DNA from: Allodiplogaster sudhausi
Taxonomy: Eukaryota; Nematoda; Chromadorea; Rhabditida; Diplogasteridae
NCBI GenBank assembly: GCA_945643635.1
Contig: CALZFC010000248.1
Coordinates: 528,501 to 592,500 of the forward strand
DNA length: 64,000 nucleotides
Direction: 5' to 3'
The translations under genes were made by a program, and so were the position numbers. Each line of letters opens with the position of its first letter. Positions within the stretch are counted from its first letter, which is position 1. Below the pieces are notes generated by a model, which saw only the letters and a list, made by a program, of their open reading frames with translations, was not told the origin of the DNA and searched no databases. Of this stretch, positions 1 through 10,702 are shown in pieces.

Positions 1-576
1 TCGATGATTGCGAGTGACTCGGTGATCGCCTTATCTCCATGCACGAACACGGGTACTTTAGCGGACGGGTTGTGCTTGCACATCTCATCGTAATTCTAAC
101 AAACACATTTTAGGGTCAGAGCAAGAGAATGATGAAGGAAGCGAAAGACTGACCTCTCCCTGCTTCGTCAGAATGTTGGCCGGTCACTGGTCGTAGTCAA
201 CGTTCTTCAGATTCAGTGCTGACATCGTGGGAAGATTAGATTAGTGATTAGTGCATGAAGGGAGAAAGGAGAATAATTACGACATATTCACAAGGTTCAT
301 TTATTTTTTTCTATTTGAAAGCTACTACAAATACCGGTGCCTTGTTGTGTCTACATCTTAATTTCAGCATTTCATATCATCGCTTGCCTTTTGATTCTTT
401 CTACCTCCTCTATCTCCCACCTCTCTCTTTTCCCATCTCTCTCTCTCTCTCTCTCTCTTCCCAACTCTCTCTCTCTCTCTCTCTCTGTCCCTCTCGAACT
501 CTTCTCTTTCCTCACCAATGCGAACACGCCACGCACACGAGCTTCGCCAGTACGAGTAGAGGATCGGCTTCGTCAT
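1..576 (-). CDS. gst-42: Zeta-class glutathione S-transferase / maleylacetoacetate isomerase, 5' part, with in-frame stop
   Basis: Three minus-strand exons are visible: 576-516, 218-154 and 95 to beyond the left edge, with GT-AG introns in matching phase. Exon 1 encodes MTKPILYSYWRSSCAWRVRI, which carries the SSCxWRVRIAL motif of zeta GSTs (GSTZ1; gst-42 in Caenorhabditis). These enzymes isomerise maleylacetoacetate in tyrosine breakdown in the cytosol, and the SSC serine/cysteine activates glutathione. Exon 2 continues ALNLKNVDYDQ, then TGA, then PANILTKQGE. Exon 3 gives NPSAKVPVFVHGDKAITES, the thioredoxin-fold cis-proline (KVP) and the glutathione-binding ES pair. The TGA sits where relatives carry an arginine/lysine-type residue, so this copy is broken or the base is wrong. 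The family identity is secure from the motifs. The C-terminal helical domain lies outside the window. A (CT)n tract fills intron 1. Confidence 0.85.
415..510. repeat. (CT)n microsatellite in GST intron 1
   Basis: Two runs of CT separated by a short interruption lie entirely inside the first intron of the GST gene. On the coding strand this reads as GA-rich. Confidence 0.9.
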
Positions 577-718
577 CCTAAAGGAATTTAACCTTTTATT
601 TTGCTAGTTAAGTTTATGAATATTTTTGGCGGCCGAGGAAGACAAGCAATAGAAAATTACTCTTGATACATCAGACAATTAAATACTAACAATAAAAAGG
701 CAATGTATTTAGTCTAAA

Positions 719-1144
719 CAATTAAGAGAAGGTCCGCTGAAAATCGCTGGGTTTATCAAAGACAGGGAACGAGTACCACGCATGCAGAGAGTTCTACGAA
801 TCAATGCGAGAACATGGAGACAGGTCAGCGTGTTGCAAGTGATGAATCGCATCACTCTGCCTCTCTGTCATCTCTTTTCTTTATCCATCTCTGCTTCTCT
901 CTCAATGATTCGTCGCTCTGCTCTCTGTTTCTACCTTTGTTCTTCTATATATCTCTCTCACCTATTCTCTCTCTATCTGCTCTCTCTCTCTCTCTCTCTA
1001 TTGCTGTTCCCTTCAGATTTCGATGACATGAAAACAGCTCCTTCGTCTGCAACAGTGGCAGCCACATACAAAAATGTGGTCGGAGATGTGTCAAATTTAC
1101 TTCGAGCGGAAATTGAATTCTTCGAAAGAGTAGAGTTCGAATAG
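719..1144 (+). CDS. Possible 3' end of an unrecognised gene
   Basis: An open frame on the plus strand ends with DDMKTAPSSATVAATYKNVV and then GDVSNLLRAEIEFFERVEFE before a TAG at about 1,144. It follows a pyrimidine-rich stretch that could act as an acceptor region. An upstream open segment near 719-822 could be a preceding exon ending at a GT. The tail has a plausible helical composition and no low-complexity bias, unlike the frames opened by the CT tract before it. I do not recognise the family and cannot fix the exon junction. It may be spurious. Confidence 0.25.
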   Translation, partial: QLREGPLKIAGFIKDRERVPRMQRVLRINARTWRQVSVLQVMNRITLPLCHLFSLSISASLSMIRRSALCFYLCSSIYLSHLFSLYLLSLSLSLLLFPSDFDDMKTAPSSATVAATYKNVVGDVSNLLRAEIEFFERVEFE

Positions 1145-3006
1145 GATTTAAAGCAAAATGTGGGAATTGGATAAATAAAGGTGCACAAAAAATTTATAGA
1201 TGTCCTATGGAAAATATAGGCGTCCGATGAAATTTTTGGCCGTCCTACGTCGGAATGAGAGACGACCACTTTGCATGCAGAGCTCTGCCCAAAATGCTGA
1301 CGTGAAGAAAAAAAAATGGACTAGAATAAAGTCATTGCTTCTTTGTCAGATGAGGCTTCAGTTTCATTCGTGACTTTTAAGAGAGTGAAAATTTGGGACA
1401 TCTTTATTTTTCATGGGACGCCGATTAAAACGTCAGACACCTACACTTGAACAGAGCTCATATATGTTTATCACGTATCCATGTATATATGCTGTCACAT
1501 AGAGGGCAGCCGCCCTGCCAAAGGTCAACTGGCTCCGCTCCAAATAGGGCGGCGGTGCCATGCCGGCTCAAGCTGACTGGCAGTAGAGAGAAGTGGAGCG
1601 GCTGCCCCTCTTTCCCCCCTCTCTGCTCCGTTGGAATAGATAGTAAAGAGTCTATCGTCCTCTCACATCACATTCGTGCGCCAGAGAAAGAATCCACCTG
1701 ATCACCGTATAACAATCCACATCTGTCAGGCGTTGTGAATTTAAAAAGTTTCAAAAATGCATTCAGAATGTTTCATATGCATATGCTGTTATTAACACCA
1801 CTTTTTGCCTCTCAAGGAAGTTATATACAACCCAATTGGTTTCTGCGTCTATAATTTGTTCCCCGAGGCGGCAATGAATGCTTTTATTGCATTGGTTCAA
1901 CTAGCAGCAACGAGCAAAAGAAAAAGACACCATTTTGAAGACTTTAGCGTCATGCATTTCTTGCAGGTTTTAATCGGTATGAGATTGACTGCAACTTTTT
2001 TTTCCTTGCCTGACAAAAAGTGCTAATAGCATGACCCCGAATCATGGTGACCTTCCACAACAGTTTTTATATTAATTAAAGCTACAGTCATAATAGTCTG
2101 TACAGAACTTCGCATAAACCAAACATCCTTTTAATGCAAGGCGTAATGTTGTTTAGCGGGAAAAACCTTAAGATCATGTCGACTTTTCCCCCAAACACTT
2201 ATGATGTGAAGACCTTTCGCTGACTCGTAAAGCAGACATATGAACAAATTGAAAACGTGCAATTGTGACAATGAGTGCCACTTGAATGATAACCTATCAT
2301 GCGGATGATATTTGCTGTCCTTATATTGCCCCAATGATACATTGGACGGACGATTTAGAACAAATCTCTCTTTAGGTAACAGTGTCTGTAGTTTCTTCGT
2401 AAGAAGTGCCTTCCCAACTATCCAATCAACAATCTCGCCTTTCGCAAGTGGATTTCATCTAATCACGCCTTTCTCAATCATGTGCTGGGTTATTTGGAGT
2501 TTCTCTGTCCAAAATAAAATACCATGCCACTAGTAAAGCATACTTTTAAGGAGGACTTCTGTGGATGCGTTGAACATACTTTTTTTTACATTTTAAATAG
2601 GCAATTATGAAACGTTGGGAGGGCGTTGGGAGCACTAACAATAAGAAAGCCGCTTCAATTAGCGGTTACTTCATGCTGCTAGTCTCCATGTGACTTATGT
2701 TTTAATCTCGATGAATATTTCTGCCGGCATCAGTTCCCCCTCCCTATTTTTTTCTGGTTGCATTCTGGATGGTTATGCTCTTTATGTCTGCTCACTTCAA
2801 CACAAACGTTAATAAATATACGGGAAATGTCACGGAGAGAATAAGATCTCAAACGTATGACATGTCCCCTTCTTTCTATCTTTCTCTCGCTTTCTCTTTT
2901 TGCCTCCTCTTTCTCTCTCTCGCCATGAACACAAGAATTCCCGCAAATGAACCTCATAAATAGTGGCCTTTTGAGCTTCTCCTCAAGTCCTGCCCATTTC
3001 CTGGTC
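1145..3006. other. Intergenic, no supported gene
   Basis: No exon with recognisable protein similarity was found on either strand. At 1,500-1,620 there is a GC-rich imperfect inverted repeat (gagggcagccgcc against gcggctgcccctc). A CT-rich run at about 2,868-2,925 precedes the receptor gene. Confidence 0.5.
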
Positions 3007-5161
3007 ATGAGTGAATCAACCTCGGCCGCACCAGTAATGAGTGGCTCGTTCGGCGAGACTCTCTTCATGTGTTGCTATTACATCTCGATAGTATCCATCG
3101 CTCTGCTCTGCAACTCCGTCAACCTCTTCATCTACACGGAAACTCGTGAGATGAGACGAAAGTCAGGATAAAGACTTATTTTGCACAGTCTAGAAGGGAG
3201 AAACATACATATTTGTTCTTTCTCTCTCTCTCTCCCCGTGTCTCGATCTCTTTCTCTCTCTTTTCCCTTTTCTAGATACCTCTACTACATCGCCCTCGAG
3301 TTGGCGGAAGTGGTAAACAGCGTGAGCTTCATCCTCAGAGGGATTGGAAGAGGCCAATGGCGTGATCCGCGCGCCCACCACAACCCACGAGTGCTTCTAC
3401 CAGGCAAGGAGATACTTTTCACTCATTCTTTATTAGGATTACACTCACACATTTGTTATGCTAAATTAAATAATCTTTTTTTTTTGTTCACTTGATTATT
3501 CACAATATTTTCTTTTGGAAAGGAACAAAAATGAAAATGTATTTCTAAAGCACTTCTGGACACACTCCCTGATCCTGGGAGAAGAGCTGCCGACGCTCGT
3601 CGTCATTCTTCTCGCGGTCGAGCGCATCTGCGCGGTCGCGCGACCCTCTCTCTACAGTCGGCTATTCGAATTTCCCGCCAAGCCCTACCCGCTCGCATTC
3701 ACTTTCTCACTTGGACTTGTTCGTTTTCATGCCTTTTCTTTTTCCTCAATCGTTCTTATCCTGGGAGAAGATATTGTCTCTAGTGGGTCGAATTCGCATA
3801 TTTAAACAACTTGTGGAACTCTGAATGAAGTTTAGGTATCTCTCTTTCTCGCTGCCGTCTCGGCGTACGGTAACGAGCGCGTTTTCATGTCGCGCCACTG
3901 TCCAATCATCAACGGAACAGATTTGTGGTTCTACATTTAATGAATTATTTATATTAAATTAGTGCGCAAAAAATTCGGTGTTCTTTACTGCTTTCGTAAT
4001 GATTTGCAACTTGCCTTCAGGTACGCGATGAGCCATTTCTGCTTCATCGTCTTTGGCCATGCCATTGCATTCATCTCACTTCTTCTCGTCCACTGGTACA
4101 GCAAGGTACTGCAGTTTATAACTGTTATTGTTAGCCTCATTTTTTTATTATCAAAGAATGCCTTATCTTTATTATTATGTAAGAATGTCTTATTTTTGAT
4201 GTTATTATACAGAAGTATGCAAGCGAGTCTCATCGCGTCAGAAGTCATGACTCCAAGGTCGGCGTCATTATTGCCTTTTCTGGTAAGCAGACATAACGTC
4301 ATTTACAAAGCAGTAACTTACTGGTAATGCTTTTACATAACGTTTCGATGATAAGATAGGAAATATGATTACCTCGATCGAATAATCATCAAAACACTTC
4401 TGATAATTGATAGTTCAACATCTTATCCTATACGAAACAAAATGTTTCTTAGAACTAACTATAGTAATGTACTTTAAAGGCACATGTATCCTTCTGGTCT
4501 CTTCTCCGGGAGTGGTCATGATTGGAATCGCTCAGCATCTCTGGCAACCGGGGGATCTCACCGTGGCAATCGCCTATGCAATGACGGCGTAGGTTTTTCT
4601 TTCAGTTAATGAAATGAAATTTTCTAATGAAGCTCTCCGGCTTCTTCGCTGGATGTGGATAAGATTTGGGAATTGCATAAGAACCGCCTTTCGGCAACAA
4701 AAGAGGAAAGAGAGAGGAAGGGAGCTCAATATGAGCGAGGCATGGCAGACTAACTTACCAAGTCATGAAAATGATCACTTCAATTCTTACGTGATTGCAT
4801 AATTATAGTGCACTTGAGTACATAAAAAAAACAAGATGCAAGGAAATTATGTAAAGAGAGTCATCTTGACAATTAATAATTAAGAACTCCCCTATTTGAG
4901 TTAATTCTTGTTAAAAAAGGTGAGAAGTCGAAATTGTCTGGCCTGCACAGGTACGTGTCCATATCGTCTACAATCATCAACTTTGCCTTTCGCTCCGAGT
5001 TCCGGGATGCGCTCGCACGCGCTTTGCACGCACTGAGAATGTCAGTCGCCCCGAGGCAAGCTGCTTTCCTGATCATTGGTCGGGGAACTGTGAATCTGAT
5101 CACGATCTGGTTACTTTCTCTCTCGCATCCCCTCTTTTTTCCACATCATTCCATCATGTGA
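3007..5161 (+). CDS. Nematode seven-transmembrane chemoreceptor (serpentine receptor), one frameshift
   Basis: Eight exons chain together: 3,007-3,161; 3,276-3,403; 3,551-3,718; 3,836 to about 3,929; 4,021-4,105; about 4,214-4,280; about 4,480-4,588; and 4,951-5,161. TM1 is CCYYISIVSIALLCNSVNLF. TM2 starts YLYYIALELAEVVNSVSF. A conserved Cys (HECFYQ) precedes TM3. TM3 ends LLAVERICAVARP, an E-R-I variant of the DRY motif. TM4 is SLGLVSLFLAAVSAYG, ECL2 carries Cys and an NGT sequon, TM5 is FIVFGHAIAFISLLLVHW, TM6 CILLVSSPGVVMIGI, and TM7 ISSTIINFAFRSEF. This fits a plasma-membrane GPCR of the sr superfamily; the exact class is unclear. Exon 2 needs a one-base shift at a GGG run near 3,340 to connect TM2 with the Cys loop, and intron 2 has a GC donor (CAG|GCAAGG). 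It is either a lightly damaged receptor or carries an assembly error. Confidence 0.72.
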
Positions 5162-6174
5162 ACAGAGCAAGCAGAATCGCCTAGGCAGAGATATGTATCT
5201 TGGCTAATTCTAGTTTGCTAAAATGCTCTGAATGACTGTATTTTTAGTGTTGAATTGCTTCCTCTAGTAATTGTTTGCCAGATTCCCACCCTCTTTTTTC
5301 ATTTCTCTTCCAATCTCCAATCTTTTGAGAACAAAGCCATGAGACACACTAAAGGTGAACGTGATGGGGAATCAATTGGTTCACTTATAAACTACGCCTG
5401 AATCGCGGAAGCAAGTTGTATGCAATGATAATGAGGCGCTCATGGTTAGAGAAATATGTATGTGTGTCGCACATTATTATGAACATTCTTATGATACAAA
5501 GATATATTAAAATATTATTAAAATGAATCTTTCTCAATTTAAGCATTCGATACGACCGAAAAGCGGTGAGGTTAGGCGGCGCTTCCACGGTCATGAACAC
5601 GGCAACGGCCGTTCATTCGCGATAGAATACTTACATCTAGACATCCAGCGAGAGCGGCAGAGAAAGAGAGCGAACTGAGATACCATCTATGTACATTTGA
5701 CTTCACTTCAATGAGAGGATGTTTGTTATTTCATCTTCTATAATATGTACACTGCTTATATCGATAAATACAGCTTAATGTTCGTTACAATACATTATTG
5801 CATGCCCTATAGTCAGCAGAGAATTGGCAAATATAACACGTGTTCATTTTCTAGGAGAGGATGGAAGGACGAACACTCGCAAGCATCGACGCATATTATC
5901 GATGATTGTCCTGAGAAATCGAGATCTACCACCAAAGCTACACCGCCCACTTCTTTTCCATTCGACCATAAAATCTGCCGCTTGAATGACAAGTATGTAC
6001 ATACATACATACATACATACATATATGCAAAGCGCTGCGATGAAGCATCTGCGAATAAGCAATGTTTAAAAGCCTTGCAAGAACGTTCATTCAACACTTA
6101 CGAAAAAGGGAAGCATTCTGTTTTTTCCCACTCTTGCGATTTCCCGACCTATTGATTGCGAAAAGAAAAGAAGG
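5162..6174. other. Intergenic with tacata microsatellite
   Basis: No exon could be supported. A (TACA)n run sits at about 5,996-6,025. The stretch near 5,570-5,620 is more GC-rich than its surroundings but gives no recognisable peptide. Confidence 0.5.
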
Positions 6175-7098
6175 ATGCGCCTCGCTGCTCTTGGCTGTCT
6201 GCTCTGCTTGGCCCTCTTCGAGAGTGGCCACTGCCTTCGTCCAGTCGACGCAACATTCTCGCTCTACTGCCCAGACAATGTCGTGCGGAAAGCCAAAGTC
6301 GAGCTTTGGGACTACGACTGGTCGAGTCAGACTGGCACAGTTAGGGAAGTATGAAATACACTCCGTTATCATTACAGGCGATGACGATTTGCTCTAAACC
6401 CAAGAAGCTGAAATCAACGGAAAATCGGAGAATATCAAAGGGGACGCTGATGATTCGGTCATGGTACGTTCGAGAATAACGTTGTGTACTAAATTTTTTG
6501 GTAAACAGCTCCGGGAAAATGTTTCCAAGAAGAGTTTTCGAATTTGAAAACTGTGGAGACCGGCGAGAGAAATAGCCTGTTCGGTGTTAGTAAGGGAGAG
6601 CCTTGGTGCTAGCTAGAACCTTCTTTGTCAAGGAGGGCGACATCTACTACCTGCGCGTCTACCACGACTGTGGCGGCTGCCAGCGCACTTCGTACGTGCC
6701 AGTCTTCGATCGATGGGACGATTCGACGTCTTGAAGCCATTCGCGACGAGTCGTCGTTCCGCAAAAATTCCTTGAGTTCGTGCAATCAATTAATAGACAA
6801 TTCATTGTTCATGCAATTATTTTCCTACTTTTAACAATATTTGTAATACGGAACAACGTCACTATTCCCTACATACATGCATACATAATTTAGTGGTATG
6901 TATGCATATATGTATGTATATATGTATGTACATACATACATAATTTATCTATTTGTCAGGGAAGAACATTCAGAGATGAGAAATGGGAAGTTTGGATCAG
7001 CGAATTTCATACCGACATTCCCGAAAGTTGGCCGCATCAACCTTGGCCGTATCCAAAACTTCAACAAGGCGAAAAAATATGATCATTTATGCAAGTAA
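6175..7098 (+). CDS. Transthyretin-like (TTR family) secreted protein, exon 2 interrupted
   Basis: Exon 1 (6,175-6,348) starts with a signal peptide, MRLAALGCLLCLALFESGHC, then the TTR-like segment ATFSLYCPDNVVRKAKVELW and DYDWSSQTGTVRE, followed by GTATGA. A later exon near 6,609-6,740 encodes VKEGDIYYLRVYHDCGGCQR followed by VPVFDRWD, matching the family's YHDC core strand. A last segment from 6,961 ends at about 7,098 (IPTFPKVGRINLGRIQNFNK). Nematode TTR-like proteins are secreted beta-sandwich proteins; some bind phosphatidylserine or act in signalling. Exon 2 (from 6,379) reads sensibly (TQEAEINGKSENIKGDADDS) in a frame that starts DDDLL followed by TAA, so the model is broken there or uses an acceptor I cannot see. 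Exon junctions after exon 1 are tentative. Confidence 0.6.
6868..6945. repeat. tacata/tatgta palindromic microsatellite
   Basis: Alternating (TACA)n and (TGTA)n runs form an imperfect palindrome in the last intron of the TTR-like gene. Confidence 0.8.
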
Positions 7099-8171
7099 AA
7101 ATGTTCTCTCCAGCTCTCTGTCACTCTAAATGCCGACATTCTTTTCTGCCTTCTCTCTTCCTCTCTCGCTCCTCCTCTCTCGCTCTTCCTGTCTCTCTCC
7201 TTTATTTCGCGATAAATTGTTGATCCGAATGTATCAGAGTGACTTGAACAGACAGCCTATAAAACATGCTTATCCATATAATTGGGAGATAAATGATAGC
7301 GAAAAGCAGCAGGTTCAAATGTATGGTTAAACTCTGAATTACATGACCTTGGACGCGTTTATTCTGCTGTGCCGTCACAAAAGGCGACATGTGACTGTTC
7401 TGTAATCGGTTTGTCCCTTTCCACTGTTATGCGCTTGCCTAGCAATAAAGTCTCGAGTAAAGATCGAAGGCTTGGCCTTTTTATCAGCAGAATGGGCAGG
7501 CTGATGACGGCAGCAGCAGGGAAAAGGGACGGCCAAGCTTAGCGTAATCAGCTAAATATGCTCAAATATGCATAGGTTCGAAAACGACTTTTCTTCTTAC
7601 TCAAAAATAGCATACCTAAACAAAACTGATAGATGTAAAATATAGTGTACTGTGCCTTTTGATACATAACATTTAGCTGGAATAGAAAAAAAATTTTCTG
7701 AAATAATCACACCATTTTCCATAATTCCCATTCTTTGTCAGCACTTGTGGAATTGCGTGGTTCCGTTTCAAGAAAATAAGAATTGCTTGCAACACACGTG
7801 TCAGTGTACAATGCGATCATTCCGAATTGAATGGACCTAGGATTCACTCTAGCGGAAGTCCCTATGTAAATCTCTTGTGAGCTAAAACAACAACCATGAA
7901 TGTATGCACTTCGGATTTCATGTTCTTCTTCCGTGTAATTTCTCTCGTCATCAATCCCTCTATCTAGTATTGGTGTCATTCTTTTGAAAAACAACCATAA
8001 GTCAATGCTTTCACAATCAGTTAGAGATATTTTTTATGTTTCATTTATTGTGCTTCAGTGTTATACAGCAGATTCAAGAGAATGGTGCACTTTATGCAGA
8101 TAATCCCAGTCGAGAAATAAGAGCCATATTTGAATGCCTTTCGAGGTTCTTTTGGGGGACGAAAGAATGGC
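7099..8171. other. Intergenic between convergent genes
   Basis: A CT-rich stretch lies at 7,140-7,200, and mostly AT-rich sequence follows. The TTR-like gene (plus) and saposin-like gene 1 (minus) point toward each other across this interval. No other coding segment was recognised. Confidence 0.5.
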
Positions 8172-8882
8172 TCAGCAGATATGGAGCTGCTTGCAGACCT
8201 GCTCGGGGCTTTCGTTGTCCTTGATCCATGCGACAATCTGCTCGAGCTCCTGCAGGCAAAAGACAACACTAATCTCGTATTCCTAGGTCCCGTGCAATTC
8301 TGTCTTTTATTATTATTTTTATAATTTAATAATAAAAAAGACCCTTGTTACATGATCAAAATCACCGAGTGTACCTGGTCAACCAAGTTCTCGCAGATCA
8401 TAGCGAAGGGACCAAAGAACTTCTCGCACATTTCGTTGCACTTCTGAAACGAAAATTATTTAAAATAACTCGTGTTTTTTAATCATTTTCTTTTGAGGGT
8501 TGTTGTAACCCGGCCAATGTTGCCGCCGGAACTGTGCATTTCCGGAAATTGTAGCCAGAAAACGGAAATGTCGTACGTTCTCAAGATCAGGCTCATCCTT
8601 CTCGAGCTCGGCTTCCACTTCGGTGATGAAACCCTCGCACATTGGACAGAGGAAGCTGTTCTTCTGCAAGTCAAACACTCCAATTCACTATTCTCCTTTC
8701 AAGAAGTGAAATCAGCCGAAGTATCTACAGTATCCTCAACTTGCGACTTTTTCTAGATACTGTACCTGCTCCTGGGTGAAGACTTCAGGCACGAAAGGAG
8801 CCAGCTTGCGTGTGTGCTTCGGCAGGGTGAAGGCAGCCGAGACGGCGACCAGGGCGAAGAGAGCAAGGAGGGTGCGAGACAT
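8172..8882 (-). CDS. Saposin-B domain secreted protein, copy 1
   Basis: Four minus-strand exons (8,882-8,766; 8,663-8,577; 8,443-8,375; 8,249-8,172) all join in phase 0 with GT-AG introns and give 116 residues. A signal peptide (MSRTLLALFALVAVSAAF) is followed by a short propeptide-like segment. A single saposin-B fold has six cysteines arranged CPMC, then C and C in KCNEMCEKFFGPFAMICENL, and C-x5-C in the last exon (QVCKQLHIC). Saposin-like proteins are small helical proteins that bind or perturb membranes; in nematodes they are usually gut-expressed and digest or lyse bacteria. The function here is inferred from the family. It shares exon lengths 87/69/78 with the three other copies at 15.5, 19.9 and 28.7 kb. 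It has an extra cysteine in exon 3 (KCNEMC). Confidence 0.92.
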
Positions 8883-8904
8883 TCTGGAGTGAGAAATGTG
8901 AGAG

Positions 8905-8905
8905 A

Positions 8906-8950
<45 letters not shown>
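8905..8950. repeat. (GA)n microsatellite
   Basis: About 22 GA units lie just upstream of the ATG of saposin-like gene 1. Confidence 0.95.
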
Positions 8951-8956
<6 letters not shown>

Positions 8957-9234
8957 AGTAAGAGTGAGAAAGTGGAAGGAAGATGAGGAAACGGATGCTG
9001 ATTATAGGAGGAGGGCAGACGGACAATGAGAGAGTATATTTATTCATACCATGTGAAAGAAAGAGGAGTACAAAAAGAAGTAAGCGAGGTGTTAGAGAAG
9101 GACGGTGGAAAAATATGCTTGATTGTTTTGGACAATTTAAATAATTATGATGGCAGGATTCATTCGGTCGGGAGACAAGTATAAGTGATAACAAGATGTC
9201 CCTCGAAAAGTCTGTAATGGAATGCGGATTCGCC

Positions 9235-9305
9235 GCTCGTTTATAAAGCCTTCGATTATCACTGCGCGACTTCTCTGCGGCGGCAGTGACAATTCCTTAT
9301 CAGGA
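9235..9305 (-). promoter_or_regulatory. GATA site plus TATA-like box upstream of saposin-like gene 1
   Basis: On the minus strand CCTGATAAGG (9,304-9,295) is followed about 50 bases later by a TATA-like GGCTTTATAA (around 9,250-9,241). The same order and spacing occur upstream of the other three saposin-like genes. GATA sites of this form are bound by ELT-type intestinal factors in nematodes (known for relatives, inferred here). The distance to the ATG, about 350 bases, implies a long leader or a 5' UTR intron. Confidence 0.55.
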
Positions 9306-9445
9306 CAATTTAATGAGGTGACATGTGCAAGGAATATTCCTTCTTTGTAACACAGAGTAGCTGAAAGGGTCGAGACGGAGCGGAAGTGGATGGAAGAGAA
9401 GGAGAGAGATTTTGAAAATGAAAGACAGCATTAAGAGTGAGAGAG

Positions 9446-9501
<56 letters not shown>

Positions 9502-10702
9502 TGTTAGAGAAGCAAAGGAGGACTGAAGGGTGAGAGGAGAGAGAAAAAAGACAAAGACAGAGAGTCAGAAAGAAAGAGAAAGGTTTTAGTAAGATAAAAG
9601 GAATGCTTTGGTTATCTATCGCTATTCATGAGCACTGTCATCTGCTGCTAATCTCTGGAGGTCGTGTAAATTCAGCTTCCAGTAAGATTCGAATCCTGGC
9701 CTAATTGAGTTTAATACGCTGTATTGTATGGAGCAACGATGTTCAAAATTCACTAATGAATTAATGAACATTCAGTGAAGTCTCCAATTTGAATTATGTC
9801 ATCAGTCTTGAAGGTGTGGGTGCACGCTGATTGCTGAATGAAGAGGTGGAGAAAGGGTATAGGAGTTGCAAGACACAAGAGGAAACTCTCTCTCTCTCTC
9901 CTCTCTCTCTTTCTCCTCTCTCTCTCTCTCTCTCTCTTAAAAAAAACTTTATTCGCGCTTATCGGGCCAATGTGTTTTTGATGGAATACACGGGGATCTA
10001 TCACATGGAAGTGGGCGATCGATGGGCACCGGCGGGTTCGTCGAAGTGGCCGACCAAGATTAGGCAGTTCTTATCATGGCCAGCCTCGCGGTTTCTCCGG
10101 GAGCAGCGCCGATTGATTGAATTGAGGATGATCGAGCGCGGGTCGGGGCGGGGGGCGAACTTGTCATTTTTGACAAGGGAGCGAATGAAGAGCGGCGCCA
10201 CTTGCCACTGGGCCACCCCGCTCTCTCTTGGTCGTTCTGAACTTCGCTTTCAAACTATGCCCTATCTCTCCCAATGGTTATTTCATTCCATTTATCAAAT
10301 GCCTCCAAAACGTGAGTAACTTAGTTATCAAATGGAAAGTAAGTCATTGCCCAATATTACCCAACAAACAGGCATTATTGCTCATTCTTAACATACATAT
10401 GTAAAGAGCTCGTGTTCACTTACCATCTTATCTCTCCAAATTTCTCTCTCTCGTTCTCTTTCTCTCTCTCTCTCGCTATCCAACTCTCTTTATAAGTGCA
10501 TACGCATTCTCTCCTTTTTCGACATTCCAGTTACATCATCCCACTTTTAGCATTCAGTATCTGCAAAAATACTGAATGGTAGGAGAGCCTATTCAGGTGA
10601 AGGTCTATTATTGCATATCTGTATGCAGACGTATCATCACTGTGGACCTATACTATTTGATATCATGCCATTAATTTTTTTTAATTGAGAAAATTTAAGC
10701 AG
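9306..10702. other. Intergenic, with GA/CT tracts and a GC-rich block
   Basis: (GA)n occurs at about 9,438-9,500 and (CT)n at 9,888-9,940. The block 10,010-10,220 is clearly more GC-rich than its surroundings and is open in two frames on opposite strands, but neither peptide resembles a known family. It could be a promoter or CpG-type region for the divergent neighbours, or an uncharacterised exon. Confidence 0.4.

Noticed and set aside
255..591. Long open frames of Ser/Leu across CT tracts (also at 814-1,026, 10,839-11,226, 14,146-14,406, 33,431-33,706, 37,916-38,200)
   Set aside because: These are translations of (CT)n or (GA)n repeats, open in several frames at once, with no other sequence support.
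1500..1620. Short transposon with gagggcagccgcc ends
   Set aside because: The inverted repeat is imperfect and only about 12 bases, without matching flanks.
9831..10319. 162-residue plus-strand open frame and its 71-residue antisense partner
   Set aside because: Both begin in or overlap a CT tract and have no recognisable domain; the GC-rich block is noted as intergenic instead.
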